Assembly: GCA_016787705.1 (NCBI GenBank)
Contig: JAEUTP010000008.1
Coordinates: 434,001-498,000 of the forward strand
Source: Bacteroidia bacterium
GTDB taxonomy: Bacteria; Bacteroidota; Bacteroidia; B-17B0; Aurantibacillaceae
Direction of reading: 5' to 3'
Length of the DNA stretch: 64,000 nt
Shown: positions 36,039-45,439 of the stretch, piece after piece
Layout: every line of letters starts with the position of its first letter
How positions within the stretch are numbered: position 1 is the first letter of the stretch
Notes under the pieces: model-generated
What the model saw: the letters and a program-made list of their open reading frames with translations, nothing else
Told to the model about the DNA's origin: nothing
The model's database searches: none
Program-made: the position numbers and the translations under genes

Positions 36039-36674
36039 TTAAACACCAATTTCTAAATGCGACCTGAATTTAGAGTTGTAATCTTCTATACTTCTTAGTA
36101 TCACTTCATGTGCATCAACAACACCATAGGTGTGCGTAATTTCGACGGCTTTGTTTTCCTGGCCCGGCATATTTTTATAGGTCAAAAAATAATGTTTCAG
36201 CCTGTCTATTAAAGTAGCCGGGCATTCACTAACGTCTTTTAGCTTGCCGTAAACCTCGTCCTGCTTTAATACAGCAATAATTTTATCGTCTGCCTCACCT
36301 TTATCGATCATTCTAAAACCACCAATTGGTATGGCTTCCAAAATTATATCGCCACTTGTAATATTTCTCTCTGTCAATACACAAATATCCAAAGGGTCGC
36401 CATCGCCTTTCAAAACATTTAATCCCGATTTTAAAGCCGCAAATTCTTTTATTTGCTCGCCGCAATAAGTTTGCGGCACAAAGCCATAAAGTGCAGGTAC
36501 ATAGTTAGAGAATTTTTGCGGGCGATCTACTTTCCTGTAACCGGTTAATTTATCTATCTCATATTTAACCGTATCGCTTGGCACCATTTCAATATAAGCG
36601 GTAACAACGTTAGGGCAATTCTCTCCAATAGGAATGCCGTGCCAGGGATGCGGTTTAAATAACTGAACATTCAT
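36039..36674 (-). CDS. ppa: Inorganic pyrophosphatase (family I)
   Basis: A 211-aa soluble enzyme hydrolysing pyrophosphate to phosphate, driving biosynthetic reactions. The metal-binding signature DGDPLD is at 91-96, and the order of acidic and lysine residues fits family I. The N-terminal WHGIPIG stretch and the length resemble a subgroup slightly longer than the E. coli enzyme. It lies 3 nt downstream of the NTR-like gene on the same strand. Confidence 0.9.
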   Translation of the reverse strand: MNVQLFKPHPWHGIPIGENCPNVVTAYIEMVPSDTVKYEIDKLTGYRKVDRPQKFSNYVPALYGFVPQTYCGEQIKEFAALKSGLNVLKGDGDPLDICVLTERNITSGDIILEAIPIGGFRMIDKGEADDKIIAVLKQDEVYGKLKDVSECPATLIDRLKHYFLTYKNMPGQENKAVEITHTYGVVDAHEVILRSIEDYNSKFRSHLEIGV

Positions 36675-36677
36675 GTT

Positions 36678-37268
36678 TTAAAATTTAAAATATTTTTTAA
36701 ATAACCAGTAAAATAAAAGTATGGCTGCAATTGAGATCAGCAGCATAATAATAGTCTGGTTATTTGTTGGTTTTTCATTTCTGTTCTCGGTAGTACTTTT
36801 TTTAAGCACCAACAAACGGTGTAATCCTAAATTCTCACGTAAAAATTTTAATTCATCATAATAATCATTGCCATAGGTTACAGCATAGAAATCTTCCTTT
36901 GGGTTCTTAAAAAACTTACGGCTCCGACTGCACCAATCCATCAGCGCCTTATCAACTTGCTTATAAGTACTGTAAATGGTCCACTCTTCTCCTTCACTAA
37001 ACTCCTGCGCACATTCTACACCGCATTCAAATAATACCTTAAATTCTTTAGAGGCATTGCCTTTGTATAATTCTTCTACTTCAAAAACGGCAGTTCCAAA
37101 ATTATCCTTACAGGTTTCAACCGAAATAATTTTTCCTTTAAAAATAACCTCATACTTTTTACATTCGTCTAACCCCAATGTTGTTAAAGGACATTGACAA
37201 GCATTAACAATATATGCTTTAAAAGATAAGAGAACAAGAAAAAATAATTTTAAATAATAGCGCCTCAT
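36678..37268 (-). CDS. Exported NTR/TIMP-like protein with C-terminal membrane anchor
   Basis: A 196-aa protein with a signal peptide (1-23). CQCP immediately follows it, and cysteines recur in EVETCKD, FECGVEC and MDWCSRS-like contexts, the spacing seen in tissue-inhibitor/netrin (NTR) domains. A hydrophobic segment at about 172-190 would anchor it, with a lysine-rich cytoplasmic tail. Role unknown. It shares one base with the end of the ammonia-lyase gene. Confidence 0.65.
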   Translation of the reverse strand: MRRYYLKLFFLVLLSFKAYIVNACQCPLTTLGLDECKKYEVIFKGKIISVETCKDNFGTAVFEVEELYKGNASKEFKVLFECGVECAQEFSEGEEWTIYSTYKQVDKALMDWCSRSRKFFKNPKEDFYAVTYGNDYYDELKFLRENLGLHRLLVLKKSTTENRNEKPTNNQTIIMLLISIAAILLFYWLFKKYFKF

Positions 37269-38758
37269 TAAAATGAATGGTTTTGTATAAAATTTTCAGA
37301 GGCTTTCATCAGATCATACACCACCTCATCATTTTGCATAAACGAAACGGTTTTACGGTAAGACGCTATAACGTTTTCAACCTTTACGGAAGACTTAAGA
37401 GGGCGCTTTAATTCCAAAGCCTGTGCAGCGTTTAATAATTCAATGGCCAGTACTTTTTTAGTGTTATCAATAACCTGCAAACATTTTGTAGCAGCATTGG
37501 CACCCATACTTACATGGTCTTCCTGTCCGTTGCTTGATACAATACTATCGGCACTTGCAGGCGTGCATAGTTGTTTGCTTTGGCTTACAATGCTTGCTGC
37601 TGTGTATTGTGGAATCATAAAACCTGAATTTAAACCCGGGTTAGCAGTTAAAAATGCCGGTAAATTACGCTGACCTGAGATCAACAAATAGGTTCTGCGT
37701 TCAGAAATGCTTCCTAACTCTGCCATGGCAATACATAAAAAATCCAATGCTAAAGCAAGAGGTTGCCCGTGAAAATTACCACCGCTTAAGATCTCATCAT
37801 CTTCAGGAAAAACGGTTGGATTATCGGTAACCGAATTAATTTCTGTTTCTATAACCGATCTTACATAGGCAACTGTATCTTTTGTAGCGCCATGCACCTG
37901 TGGCGCGCAACGAAACGAATATGGATCCTGTACTTGTTTCTTTTCCTGCTTTCCAATTTCACTTCCTTCCAAATAACTTCTTACAGCGCGCGCGGTTTGT
38001 AATTGCCCTGCATGCGCGCGGATAATGTGAAGGTTGTCTTTAAATGGATCAATACGTCCATCAAACGCATCTAAAGAAACAGAGGTAATAAAATCTGCGG
38101 CAGCATTTAAATGCTCTGATTTAATTAAACAATAACAGCCATATGCACTCATAAACTGTGTGCCATTTAAAAGAGCTAAACCTTCTTTCGATTTTAATTT
38201 TATTGCTTCAAGTTTATTTTCTTTTAATGCTTCGGCAGAATTTATTTGTTTACCATTATAATTTACTTTTCCTAAACCTAATAAAGGCAAACTTAAATGT
38301 GCTAAAGGCGCCAAATCGCCGCTGGCACCTAAAGAGCCCAGTTGATATATAACCGGATAAATCCGGTGATTAATAAGATCGCATAAACGCTCAACAGTTT
38401 GCAGCTGTACACCGCTTTTGCCATAGCTTAAAGACTGAATTTTTAAGAACAGCATTATCTTTACAATTTCCTGCGGCACTTCGTTACCCATACCACAAGC
38501 ATGACTCTTCACTAAGTTTTCCTGTAGTTGTGCAAGATCTTTATCGGGAATAATAATATTGCATAAAGAACCAAAGCCTGTATTAATGCCATAAATAGGC
38601 TGTTCGCTTTTTTTTACTTTTTCATCAAGGTAATTACGGCAATCCATAATGCTTTTTTTTGTAGCATCGCTTAAAACTACTTTTGCATCATTATCGTCTA
38701 AAAATTTTTTAACGTCGCTTAATGTTAAACGTTTGGTATGATCAATGGTAAATGTCAT
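37268..38758 (-). CDS. hutH: Histidine ammonia-lyase (aromatic amino acid lyase family)
   Basis: A 496-aa enzyme that would remove ammonia from histidine to give urocanate. The MIO cofactor triad Ala145-Ser146-Gly147 is in GSLGASGDLAPLAHL, the catalytic Tyr in YGINTGFG (Tyr56) and the selectivity-loop SH in VKSHACGMG (His86), which favours histidine over tyrosine or phenylalanine. No other hut genes are in the window; it lies directly downstream of hisS (8-nt gap), so a role outside histidine catabolism is possible. Confidence 0.85.
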   Translation of the reverse strand: MTFTIDHTKRLTLSDVKKFLDDNDAKVVLSDATKKSIMDCRNYLDEKVKKSEQPIYGINTGFGSLCNIIIPDKDLAQLQENLVKSHACGMGNEVPQEIVKIMLFLKIQSLSYGKSGVQLQTVERLCDLINHRIYPVIYQLGSLGASGDLAPLAHLSLPLLGLGKVNYNGKQINSAEALKENKLEAIKLKSKEGLALLNGTQFMSAYGCYCLIKSEHLNAAADFITSVSLDAFDGRIDPFKDNLHIIRAHAGQLQTARAVRSYLEGSEIGKQEKKQVQDPYSFRCAPQVHGATKDTVAYVRSVIETEINSVTDNPTVFPEDDEILSGGNFHGQPLALALDFLCIAMAELGSISERRTYLLISGQRNLPAFLTANPGLNSGFMIPQYTAASIVSQSKQLCTPASADSIVSSNGQEDHVSMGANAATKCLQVIDNTKKVLAIELLNAAQALELKRPLKSSVKVENVIASYRKTVSFMQNDEVVYDLMKASENFIQNHSF

Positions 38759-38766
38759 TTACAATA

Positions 38767-40140
38767 CTATTTTAATTCTTCAATGAGTTGCTCTATACTT
38801 AATTTTTTTTGTTCGCCGCTTGTCATGTTTTTTAAAGCATACTGTTTGCTTGTCATTTCATCGCCACCAACGGTGCAAACAAATGGAATATTTTTTTTAT
38901 CAGCATACTCAAATTGTTTGCCCAGTTTTTTTGTTACTTCAGGATAGATCTCGCATGAAATATTTTTAGTACGCAAAGCAGCCGCTAATTGTAAACAGTG
39001 CTTTTGCGTTTCGAGGTCAAAATGAGTAAATAATAATTTAGTACTTGATACTTTACTAATGCTTTCAGGAAATAAATTTAATTCTTCAATTACATCGTAA
39101 ATGCGATCTATCCCAAAAGAGATGCCTACACCACTCATGTTTTTTAATCCGAAAATACCGGTAAGATCATCATAGCGGCCACCACCTAAAATACTTGGCG
39201 TAAAGGTGCCTGCATTTGCTTTTACTTCAAAAATAGTTCCTGTATAATAATTTAAACCGCGGGCGAGAGTAATATCCAATTCAATTGTTGCGAATGAAAC
39301 ATTAGAGTTATTTAAAAGATATTCTATCTCTTCAATTCCTTTTTTTCCTTCGTCGTTAGCGCCAACCAATTTTCTTAAAACTTCAACTTTCTCTTTGTTA
39401 TTTCCTTTAAAATCCAAAAGTGGTTGTAATGTTTCAACAGCTTTTGCAGAAATTCCCTTTTCAGTTAACTCTTTATTAACGCCATCTTTACCTATTTTAT
39501 CCAATTTATCAATTGCAACAGTAATATCAATTATCTTAGAAGGCTCGTTAATTACTTCTGCCAAAGCAGAAAGAATTTTACGGTTATTGAATTTTAAAAT
39601 AACAGGAATATTTAATTCTTTAAACGATTTATCCATTAAAGAAATAAGATCCAATTCATTAATTAACGAATCGCTTCCAATAACATCGGCATCGCATTGG
39701 TAAAATTCTCTGTATCTTCCTTTTTGCGGACGATCAGCGCGCCACACGGGTTGAATTTGATAACGTTTAAACGGAAAAGTTAATTGGTGCTGGTTCATTA
39801 CCACGTAACGTGCAAAAGGCACTGTTAAATCATAACGTAATGCTTTCTCGGTTAATTCTTCTGAATTTCTTGCCGCTTCTAAAGAAAGATCAAATTCCTT
39901 TTTTAGTAACTCTTTGTTTTTGCTTTCGTGAATACGGGAGTTTAAAATTTTAAAGATCAATTGATCACCTTCTTCACCATATTTACCGGTAAGCGTGGTA
40001 ATATTTTCCATACTCGGCGTCTCAATAGGCTGATAGCCAAAAAGCTCAAAATTTTTGCGGATGGTGTTTAAAATATACTGCCGCTTCTGCATTTCTGCAG
40101 GGCCAAAATCGCGCGTGCCTTTAGGAATTGATGGTTTCAT
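38767..40140 (-). CDS. hisS: Histidyl-tRNA synthetase
   Basis: A 457-aa class II aminoacyl-tRNA synthetase. Motif 2 appears as RADRPQKGRYREFYQCD, the histidine-specific signature as LARGLNYYTGTIFEV, and a C-terminal anticodon-binding domain begins near residue 365. Length is standard. It is the first gene of a minus-strand unit hisS-hutH-NTR-ppa, all separated by 0-8 nt. Confidence 0.95.
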   Translation of the reverse strand: MKPSIPKGTRDFGPAEMQKRQYILNTIRKNFELFGYQPIETPSMENITTLTGKYGEEGDQLIFKILNSRIHESKNKELLKKEFDLSLEAARNSEELTEKALRYDLTVPFARYVVMNQHQLTFPFKRYQIQPVWRADRPQKGRYREFYQCDADVIGSDSLINELDLISLMDKSFKELNIPVILKFNNRKILSALAEVINEPSKIIDITVAIDKLDKIGKDGVNKELTEKGISAKAVETLQPLLDFKGNNKEKVEVLRKLVGANDEGKKGIEEIEYLLNNSNVSFATIELDITLARGLNYYTGTIFEVKANAGTFTPSILGGGRYDDLTGIFGLKNMSGVGISFGIDRIYDVIEELNLFPESISKVSSTKLLFTHFDLETQKHCLQLAAALRTKNISCEIYPEVTKKLGKQFEYADKKNIPFVCTVGGDEMTSKQYALKNMTSGEQKKLSIEQLIEELK

Positions 40141-40258
40141 TTAAAAATTTAAAGTACAAACTTAACAATTTTATAGCTATTAGCTTTCAACTATTTTACA
40201 CACAAAATGATTGGTTTTACGGGTTCAAGGCTAATAAATCTTTATTTTTACCACTTTT

Positions 40259-41917
40259 ATGCCCTTCACTAAAAATATTGCATTTACAATGCTGCTTTTT
40301 ATATGCACCGGACATTACCTGTGGGCACAAAAAAAAGTAAAAACTTCTTATTTTGACAGGCAGGGTAGTTTATCAAGCGTTGAAGGATCTTATTATTTTA
40401 GAGAAACAACAGATACTGCCGAATTTTACCGTTCTTTTTACAGCATTGATTCGTCTTTATATTTTGCAGGAAAAATAATTGCTGCTAAAGATTCTTCTGA
40501 TCAAAAGAACTTATATAAAGGTATTTGTACCTGGTATTATGCCAATGGTAATAAAAAAACAGAATACACTTACAATGATAATGGCCGGCTTGACGGTGTT
40601 TGTACAGATTACTTTGAGGATGGAAAGCCAAAAAAGATACTTGAATTTGAAAATGGAAAACAAAAACAAGATCTGTATGTCGAGTTTGGTTCAAACGGTG
40701 CGGTAGCAAAAGTTTTTGAGGATGATTTTATTGGTAATTATAATAAATGGATGCTGAACACAAACGATACAGGTCATGTAAAAATAAAGATAGGTGGTTT
40801 TGAAATGTATTGTAAAAAACCACAAGGTTTTGTAAGAGAAATAACACCGCCAGTAGCATCAAAAAATTATTCTTACGAAGGATATATTAACTCTAATTAT
40901 TTAACAGATACTACAAAGGCCGGACTTGTTTTTGAATTTAAAGATGCTGCCAATTATAATTATTTTTTTGTTTCAAAACACAAATGTTATATAGGAAAAG
41001 TGACCGATGGTAAGGATGAAAAAAAGATAAATGGTTTTTTAGTTTACTCGTTACGGGGCAATATGGTTAATAAACTTAAAGTAATACGATGTAAAAACAA
41101 ATTATTTTACTGCTTTAATGATGAGATATTGTTTTCGGAAACACAAACAAATAATAACGAAAAAAAAATTGGGCTTGCTATTAAAAACCAGGGAATGGTT
41201 TTGTTTGATAAAATAATTTTACGCGCTTATGAAAATGAATTAACTATTGAACCTCTTTATGCAAAGATCAAAAACGACAATCACTTTATTATTTCTAATA
41301 AAGATTATGGCCTTCAAAGCGCCTCTATAGGTCTTTTACTAAACAAACAGGGTTTAATAAGCTGTAGCGCAGAAATTTTAAAGCAATATCACGAAATACT
41401 TATAGAAGCCTATGTAAATGATACGCTTAAACAATTTACAGCCGGGCTGGTGGTTAAAAATGAAGCCAGCAATCTTGCAATTCTAAAGATCAATAATCCC
41501 GCTAATTATACGCTTCATGATATTGCCTATTCGTTTTACGAAAAAGCTAATCTTGAATTGGAAAGTACTTTACATTCAATTTATTTTGCAAAGTCAGATA
41601 CGAATTCAAATAAACCCAAGATCATCCAAGGTAACTTAAAATCAAAGGCCAGGTTTGAAAATTTATCAAGTTATTTTGAAGTTTCTTTAAGAACTGAGAA
41701 TATTGCACAAGGTGGGCCGGTTTTTACAAGCAATGGTGAATTACTGGGAATAATTATTGCACCTTCAATAAGAAATAATGCTGTTGCAACTAAACTAAGC
41801 GCGCTAGAACAACTTCTTTTTTTCTCAAACCAAAATTTCAAAAAGCCTAAAAAGCCAATAATTCCTAATTCAATGGAACTGATATCAAAAAACGTGGTTT
41901 TAATAAAAATAAAGTGA
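40259..41917 (+). CDS. Secreted protein: MORN-like repeats, jelly-roll, degenerate trypsin-like domain
   Basis: A 552-aa protein with a signal peptide (1-21). Residues ~80-140 hold MORN/YwqK-like repeats (GICTWYYANGNKKTEYTY, GVCTDYFEDGKPKKIL). Residues ~150-325 form a concanavalin/3-keto-disaccharide-hydrolase-like beta region. Residues ~330-540 have the layout of a DegP-type trypsin fold, but all three catalytic positions look lost: GLISCSAEIL where TNxHV is expected, SNLAILKI for DLAxLK, and IAQGGPVF for GNSGGPVF. It would then act as a binding rather than cleaving domain. The ATG lies 8 nt after a TATTTTTA -7-like box. Confidence 0.6.
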   Translation: MPFTKNIAFTMLLFICTGHYLWAQKKVKTSYFDRQGSLSSVEGSYYFRETTDTAEFYRSFYSIDSSLYFAGKIIAAKDSSDQKNLYKGICTWYYANGNKKTEYTYNDNGRLDGVCTDYFEDGKPKKILEFENGKQKQDLYVEFGSNGAVAKVFEDDFIGNYNKWMLNTNDTGHVKIKIGGFEMYCKKPQGFVREITPPVASKNYSYEGYINSNYLTDTTKAGLVFEFKDAANYNYFFVSKHKCYIGKVTDGKDEKKINGFLVYSLRGNMVNKLKVIRCKNKLFYCFNDEILFSETQTNNNEKKIGLAIKNQGMVLFDKIILRAYENELTIEPLYAKIKNDNHFIISNKDYGLQSASIGLLLNKQGLISCSAEILKQYHEILIEAYVNDTLKQFTAGLVVKNEASNLAILKINNPANYTLHDIAYSFYEKANLELESTLHSIYFAKSDTNSNKPKIIQGNLKSKARFENLSSYFEVSLRTENIAQGGPVFTSNGELLGIIIAPSIRNNAVATKLSALEQLLFFSNQNFKKPKKPIIPNSMELISKNVVLIKIK

Positions 41918-42031
41918 GTTTTGAGATAGGGGTAAACACCTTTTCAAACGTCTTACCTACTAACTACGTTTATTTACCGATTTAAAAAACAGTTTGACAC
42001 TAAATTTATTACATAAAAGGCAATTTTATTG

Positions 42032-42066
42032 TACGGAAACTTGCAAGCGCATGTAAAGTTTCCGTA
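42032..42066. promoter_or_regulatory. Perfect 11-bp palindrome overlapping the TonB-receptor promoter
   Basis: TACGGAAACTT (42032-42042) and AAGTTTCCGTA (42056-42066) are exact reverse complements around a 13-nt spacer. The left arm runs into the -33 TTG and the right arm into the -7 box, as expected for a repressor or activator operator. Confidence 0.6.
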
Positions 42067-42072
42067 GTTTTG
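42041..42072 (+). promoter_or_regulatory. Promoter of TonB receptor/DUF4249 operon
   Basis: -33 TTG at 42041-42043 and an exact -7 TAGTTTTG at 42065-42072, spaced 21 bp. Transcription would begin near 42079, leaving a ~50-nt leader before the ATG at 42130. Confidence 0.65.
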
Positions 42073-42129
42073 TGCCCGGATTGCAAAGATCTTGAAAAAA
42101 AATGCTTACCCACCCATAAAAAACAACAT

Positions 42130-44490
42130 ATGAAATTACGCGTACTACTATTCCTGAGCTTTTTTGCTTTTAAAACCTACAGCCAGGAAAAATTTACCAT
42201 TAGCGGTTATGTAAAAGATGGAAAAAACGGAGAATCTTTAATTGGCGCTACTGTCTATAAACAGGGCTCCAACCTTGGTGCTTCTGCCAACGAATATGGT
42301 TTTTTCTCTCTCACATTGCCTAAAGGTGAGCATGTAATTGGTGTTTCATTAATAGGATACAAAACCTATACTTTTTCAGTTAATCTCGAAAAAAACATCA
42401 CTAAAACTTACGAGTTAAGCGAAGAAAGCAAACAACTGGATGAAATTGTAATTACCGGTGAAGCTGCTGACAAGAATATTACAAGTACCGAGATGGGAAC
42501 TACAAAACTGGATATTAAAGAAATAAATAAAATACCTGCCATGTTTGGCGAGGTAGATATTGTACGTGCCATACAAATGTTACCGGGTGTTACCACAGTA
42601 GGTGAAGGTGCAAGCGGGTTTAACGTGCGTGGTGGAAATGTAGACCAGAATTTAATTTTGCTGGATGAAGCACCGGTATACAATTCATCACACTTGTTTG
42701 GATTTTTCTCGGTATTTAACCCCGATGCGGTTAAAGATGTAAAACTTATAAAAGGCGGTATTCCTTCTCAATATGGAGGCAGGGTGTCATCGATCTTAGA
42801 CATACGAATGAAAGAAGGTAACAGCAAAAAATTTGAAGTAAATGGTGGTCTTGGTACTGTATTTAGCAGATTAAGTATTGAAGGGCCACTTATTAAAGAT
42901 AAAATGAGCTTTATTATTGCAGGTCGCAGAAGTTATATTGATGCATTAGTAAAACCGTTTGTAAAAGAAACAAACCCAATTAAAAACTCTGAATTTTATT
43001 TTTATGACCTTACTGCCAAGATCAATTACAGAATAAATGATAAAAATACTGTTTTTGCCAGTGGTTATTTTGGAAGAGATGTTTTTGGTGCTGCTTCGGC
43101 CTTTAGGTTTAACTGGGGTAATGCAACCGGTACATTAAGATGGAATCACATCTTTAATAATAAATTATTTATGAATGTTTCGGCTTTATACAGTAATTAT
43201 AAATATTTTCTTGGATTTAAATTGCCCCAGCTAAATCAAAAATTTGATTGGACAAGTAATGTTATTAATTATAGCGTAAAACCGGATTTCACCTATTTCT
43301 TAAACAGCAAAAACACTATTCGTTTTGGTGCACAAGCTTTATTGTATGATTTTATGCCTTACGATGCTATTGGACAGTTTTCTGGTGGCGCCAGTGTAAA
43401 ATTTAAAGCAGAAAAACGTTATGGCGTTGAATACTCAGCTTACATTGGCAATGAACATAAAATATTACCACGCCTTACTTTTGATTATGGTTTAAGGGTT
43501 AGTTTATACAACTATTTAGGAAAAGGTACTGCCTATTATTATAGAGACACTATCGCAAATGAGCCTTTACCGTTTGATAGTACACACAAGTTCAAGAATG
43601 GTGAGGTAATAAAACACTACATCAATCCGGAGCCCCGTTTCTCGGTTAATTATGTTATTAACAGCTATAGTTCAATTAAAGCAAGCTACAACCGCATGGC
43701 GCAGTATTTGCAGTTAATAAGTAACACAGCAGCCAGCACGCCGTTAGATGTTTATACTATCGCATCTAACAATTTAAAACCTTTAATAGCTGACCAGGGA
43801 AGTATTGGTTATTTTAGGAATTTTAAGGAAAACACATATGAAACATCTGTTGAAGTGTATTATAAATATTTACAAAACCAATTAGATTATGTGGATAACG
43901 CCGATCTGTTCATTAATGACCGTGTAGAGGGGCAATTGCTGCAAGGCCTTGGCCGTGCCTATGGCATTGAATTTTACGCAAAAAAGAATCTTGGAAAAAT
44001 TAAGGGCTGGATAAGTTATACGTTAAGTAAAACCGAACGTTTGGTAGATGGTATTAGCAATGATAAATGGTTTTATAGCCGTTACGACAGAACGCACAGC
44101 CTTAATACCTGTGTGAATTATGATATTTCAAAACGCTGGAATATTTCTACCAATTTTGTTTTTTTAAGTGGAACGCCTGCAAGTTTCCCTAATTCAAAAA
44201 TTCAGATTCAGAACTATAACATACCATATAATACTGATAACATTCGCAATAATTATCGCATTACACCCTACCACAGGCTAGATCTGGGAGCAACTTATAC
44301 ATTTAAAAAGAATGAAACACGCCGCTATAAACAAACATTAGTATTTAGTGTTTATAATGCTTACAACCGTCGTAACGCGTTTAGCATTTATTTCCAAACA
44401 AAAGCTAACGAACCAAACCAAACAGAGGCTGTACGTTTTTCTGTAATCGGTTCTATCATTCCTGCGATAACTTATAATTTTAATTTTTAA
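42130..44490 (+). CDS. TonB-dependent outer-membrane receptor with CarboxypepD_reg-like domain
   Basis: A 786-aa receptor. After the signal peptide (MKLRVLLFLSFFAFKTYSQ) comes a carboxypeptidase-regulatory-like domain at ~22-105 (GYVKDGKNGESLIGATVY), then a plug domain with VRAIQMLPGVTTVGEGASGF and NVRGGNVDQNLILLDEAPVY, then a 22-strand barrel to the C-terminal aromatic residue. It imports or exports a substrate at the outer membrane using TonB energy. An in-frame start at 42070 lies within the predicted promoter, so ATG 42130 is used. The DUF4249 gene follows by 3 nt. The substrate is unknown. Confidence 0.88.
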   Translation: MKLRVLLFLSFFAFKTYSQEKFTISGYVKDGKNGESLIGATVYKQGSNLGASANEYGFFSLTLPKGEHVIGVSLIGYKTYTFSVNLEKNITKTYELSEESKQLDEIVITGEAADKNITSTEMGTTKLDIKEINKIPAMFGEVDIVRAIQMLPGVTTVGEGASGFNVRGGNVDQNLILLDEAPVYNSSHLFGFFSVFNPDAVKDVKLIKGGIPSQYGGRVSSILDIRMKEGNSKKFEVNGGLGTVFSRLSIEGPLIKDKMSFIIAGRRSYIDALVKPFVKETNPIKNSEFYFYDLTAKINYRINDKNTVFASGYFGRDVFGAASAFRFNWGNATGTLRWNHIFNNKLFMNVSALYSNYKYFLGFKLPQLNQKFDWTSNVINYSVKPDFTYFLNSKNTIRFGAQALLYDFMPYDAIGQFSGGASVKFKAEKRYGVEYSAYIGNEHKILPRLTFDYGLRVSLYNYLGKGTAYYYRDTIANEPLPFDSTHKFKNGEVIKHYINPEPRFSVNYVINSYSSIKASYNRMAQYLQLISNTAASTPLDVYTIASNNLKPLIADQGSIGYFRNFKENTYETSVEVYYKYLQNQLDYVDNADLFINDRVEGQLLQGLGRAYGIEFYAKKNLGKIKGWISYTLSKTERLVDGISNDKWFYSRYDRTHSLNTCVNYDISKRWNISTNFVFLSGTPASFPNSKIQIQNYNIPYNTDNIRNNYRITPYHRLDLGATYTFKKNETRRYKQTLVFSVYNAYNRRNAFSIYFQTKANEPNQTEAVRFSVIGSIIPAITYNFNF

Positions 44491-44493
44491 AAT

Positions 44494-45375
44494 ATGAAAA
44501 CTATAATCAAATTACTTTTAGTGCTTGTTTCATTCTCGGTTCTTACATCCTGCACAGATGTTATCCAGATAAAGCTGGATGAAGGATCAAAGATTTACGT
44601 GATAGATGCTTTTGTAAATAATTTACGCGAAGATCAGGTTATAAAAGTTACAACCAACGATAGTTATTTTAGTAATAAGGAAGCACCTGCTGTAAGTAAT
44701 GCCAATGTTGTACTTAAAGACCTTACTTCAAACACGCAGTATGTTTTTAATTATACATCCAACGGAAGATACGTTTATCCGATAACAATTGCGGATACCA
44801 TTGCAAGAGTAGATCACAGTTATGAATTAAATGTAACTATTGACGGATATATTTATAAATCTTTCAATATACAAAGAAGAACCGCTGTTATTGACAGTAT
44901 TGTTGCCCTCCCGCAAGAAGGGGGCTTTGGCCCGCCAACAACAGATACAATATTTAATTGTTTACTATTAGCTAGAGATAAAGTAGATAATAATGCTGAT
45001 TATTATTGGGTGAAAACATATAGAAATGATACCCTGATGGGGGCTGGAAGAGATATTAATGTAACTATTGACGGGGTTGGAGGTATTGTAAGTGCGGCAC
45101 CCGGCGACACTATTGAATTTACCCCACCTGCTACATTTTTAGGTTTTGAAAATTTTAGAAAGAACAGTAAATGTAAGGTTGAGATACACTCTATCTCACG
45201 CGATAATTATTTTTTCTTTATTCAGGCATTGGCACAGATAAATAATGGTGGCTTATTTGCAACAACTCCTGAAAATGTTAAAACAAATATTGTAACGCCA
45301 GACGGCGCTAAAACAAAGGCAATAGGCAGGTTTAACATGGCCACAGTAGTTACCAAAACAACAATTGTTAAGTAA
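44494..45375 (+). CDS. DUF4249 lipoprotein, receptor partner
   Basis: A 293-aa lipoprotein with lipobox LTSC (Cys20). The start of the mature domain, KIYVIDAFVNNLREDQVIKVTTND, is the DUF4249 pattern. DUF4249 proteins are usually encoded just after TonB receptors, as here (3-nt gap), and are thought to work with them at the outer membrane; their exact role is not established. Confidence 0.8.
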   Translation: MKTIIKLLLVLVSFSVLTSCTDVIQIKLDEGSKIYVIDAFVNNLREDQVIKVTTNDSYFSNKEAPAVSNANVVLKDLTSNTQYVFNYTSNGRYVYPITIADTIARVDHSYELNVTIDGYIYKSFNIQRRTAVIDSIVALPQEGGFGPPTTDTIFNCLLLARDKVDNNADYYWVKTYRNDTLMGAGRDINVTIDGVGGIVSAAPGDTIEFTPPATFLGFENFRKNSKCKVEIHSISRDNYFFFIQALAQINNGGLFATTPENVKTNIVTPDGAKTKAIGRFNMATVVTKTTIVK

Positions 45376-45396
45376 AGAATAATTATAGATTTTTTT

Positions 45397-45404
45397 TATA
45401 TTTG
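45397..45404 (+). promoter_or_regulatory. Putative -7 box of small lipoprotein gene
   Basis: An exact TATATTTG lies 35 nt before the ATG at 45440. The nearest upstream TTG is 29 bp away, too far for a normal -33 element. Confidence 0.35.
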
Positions 45405-45439
45405 GTAAATAGTTCCATGTAACGTTTAACAAATTTAAA

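Noticed and set aside
42070..42129. Upstream in-frame start for the TonB receptor with a Cys-rich extension
   Set aside because: It lies at or before the predicted transcription start and precedes a normal signal peptide at 42130.
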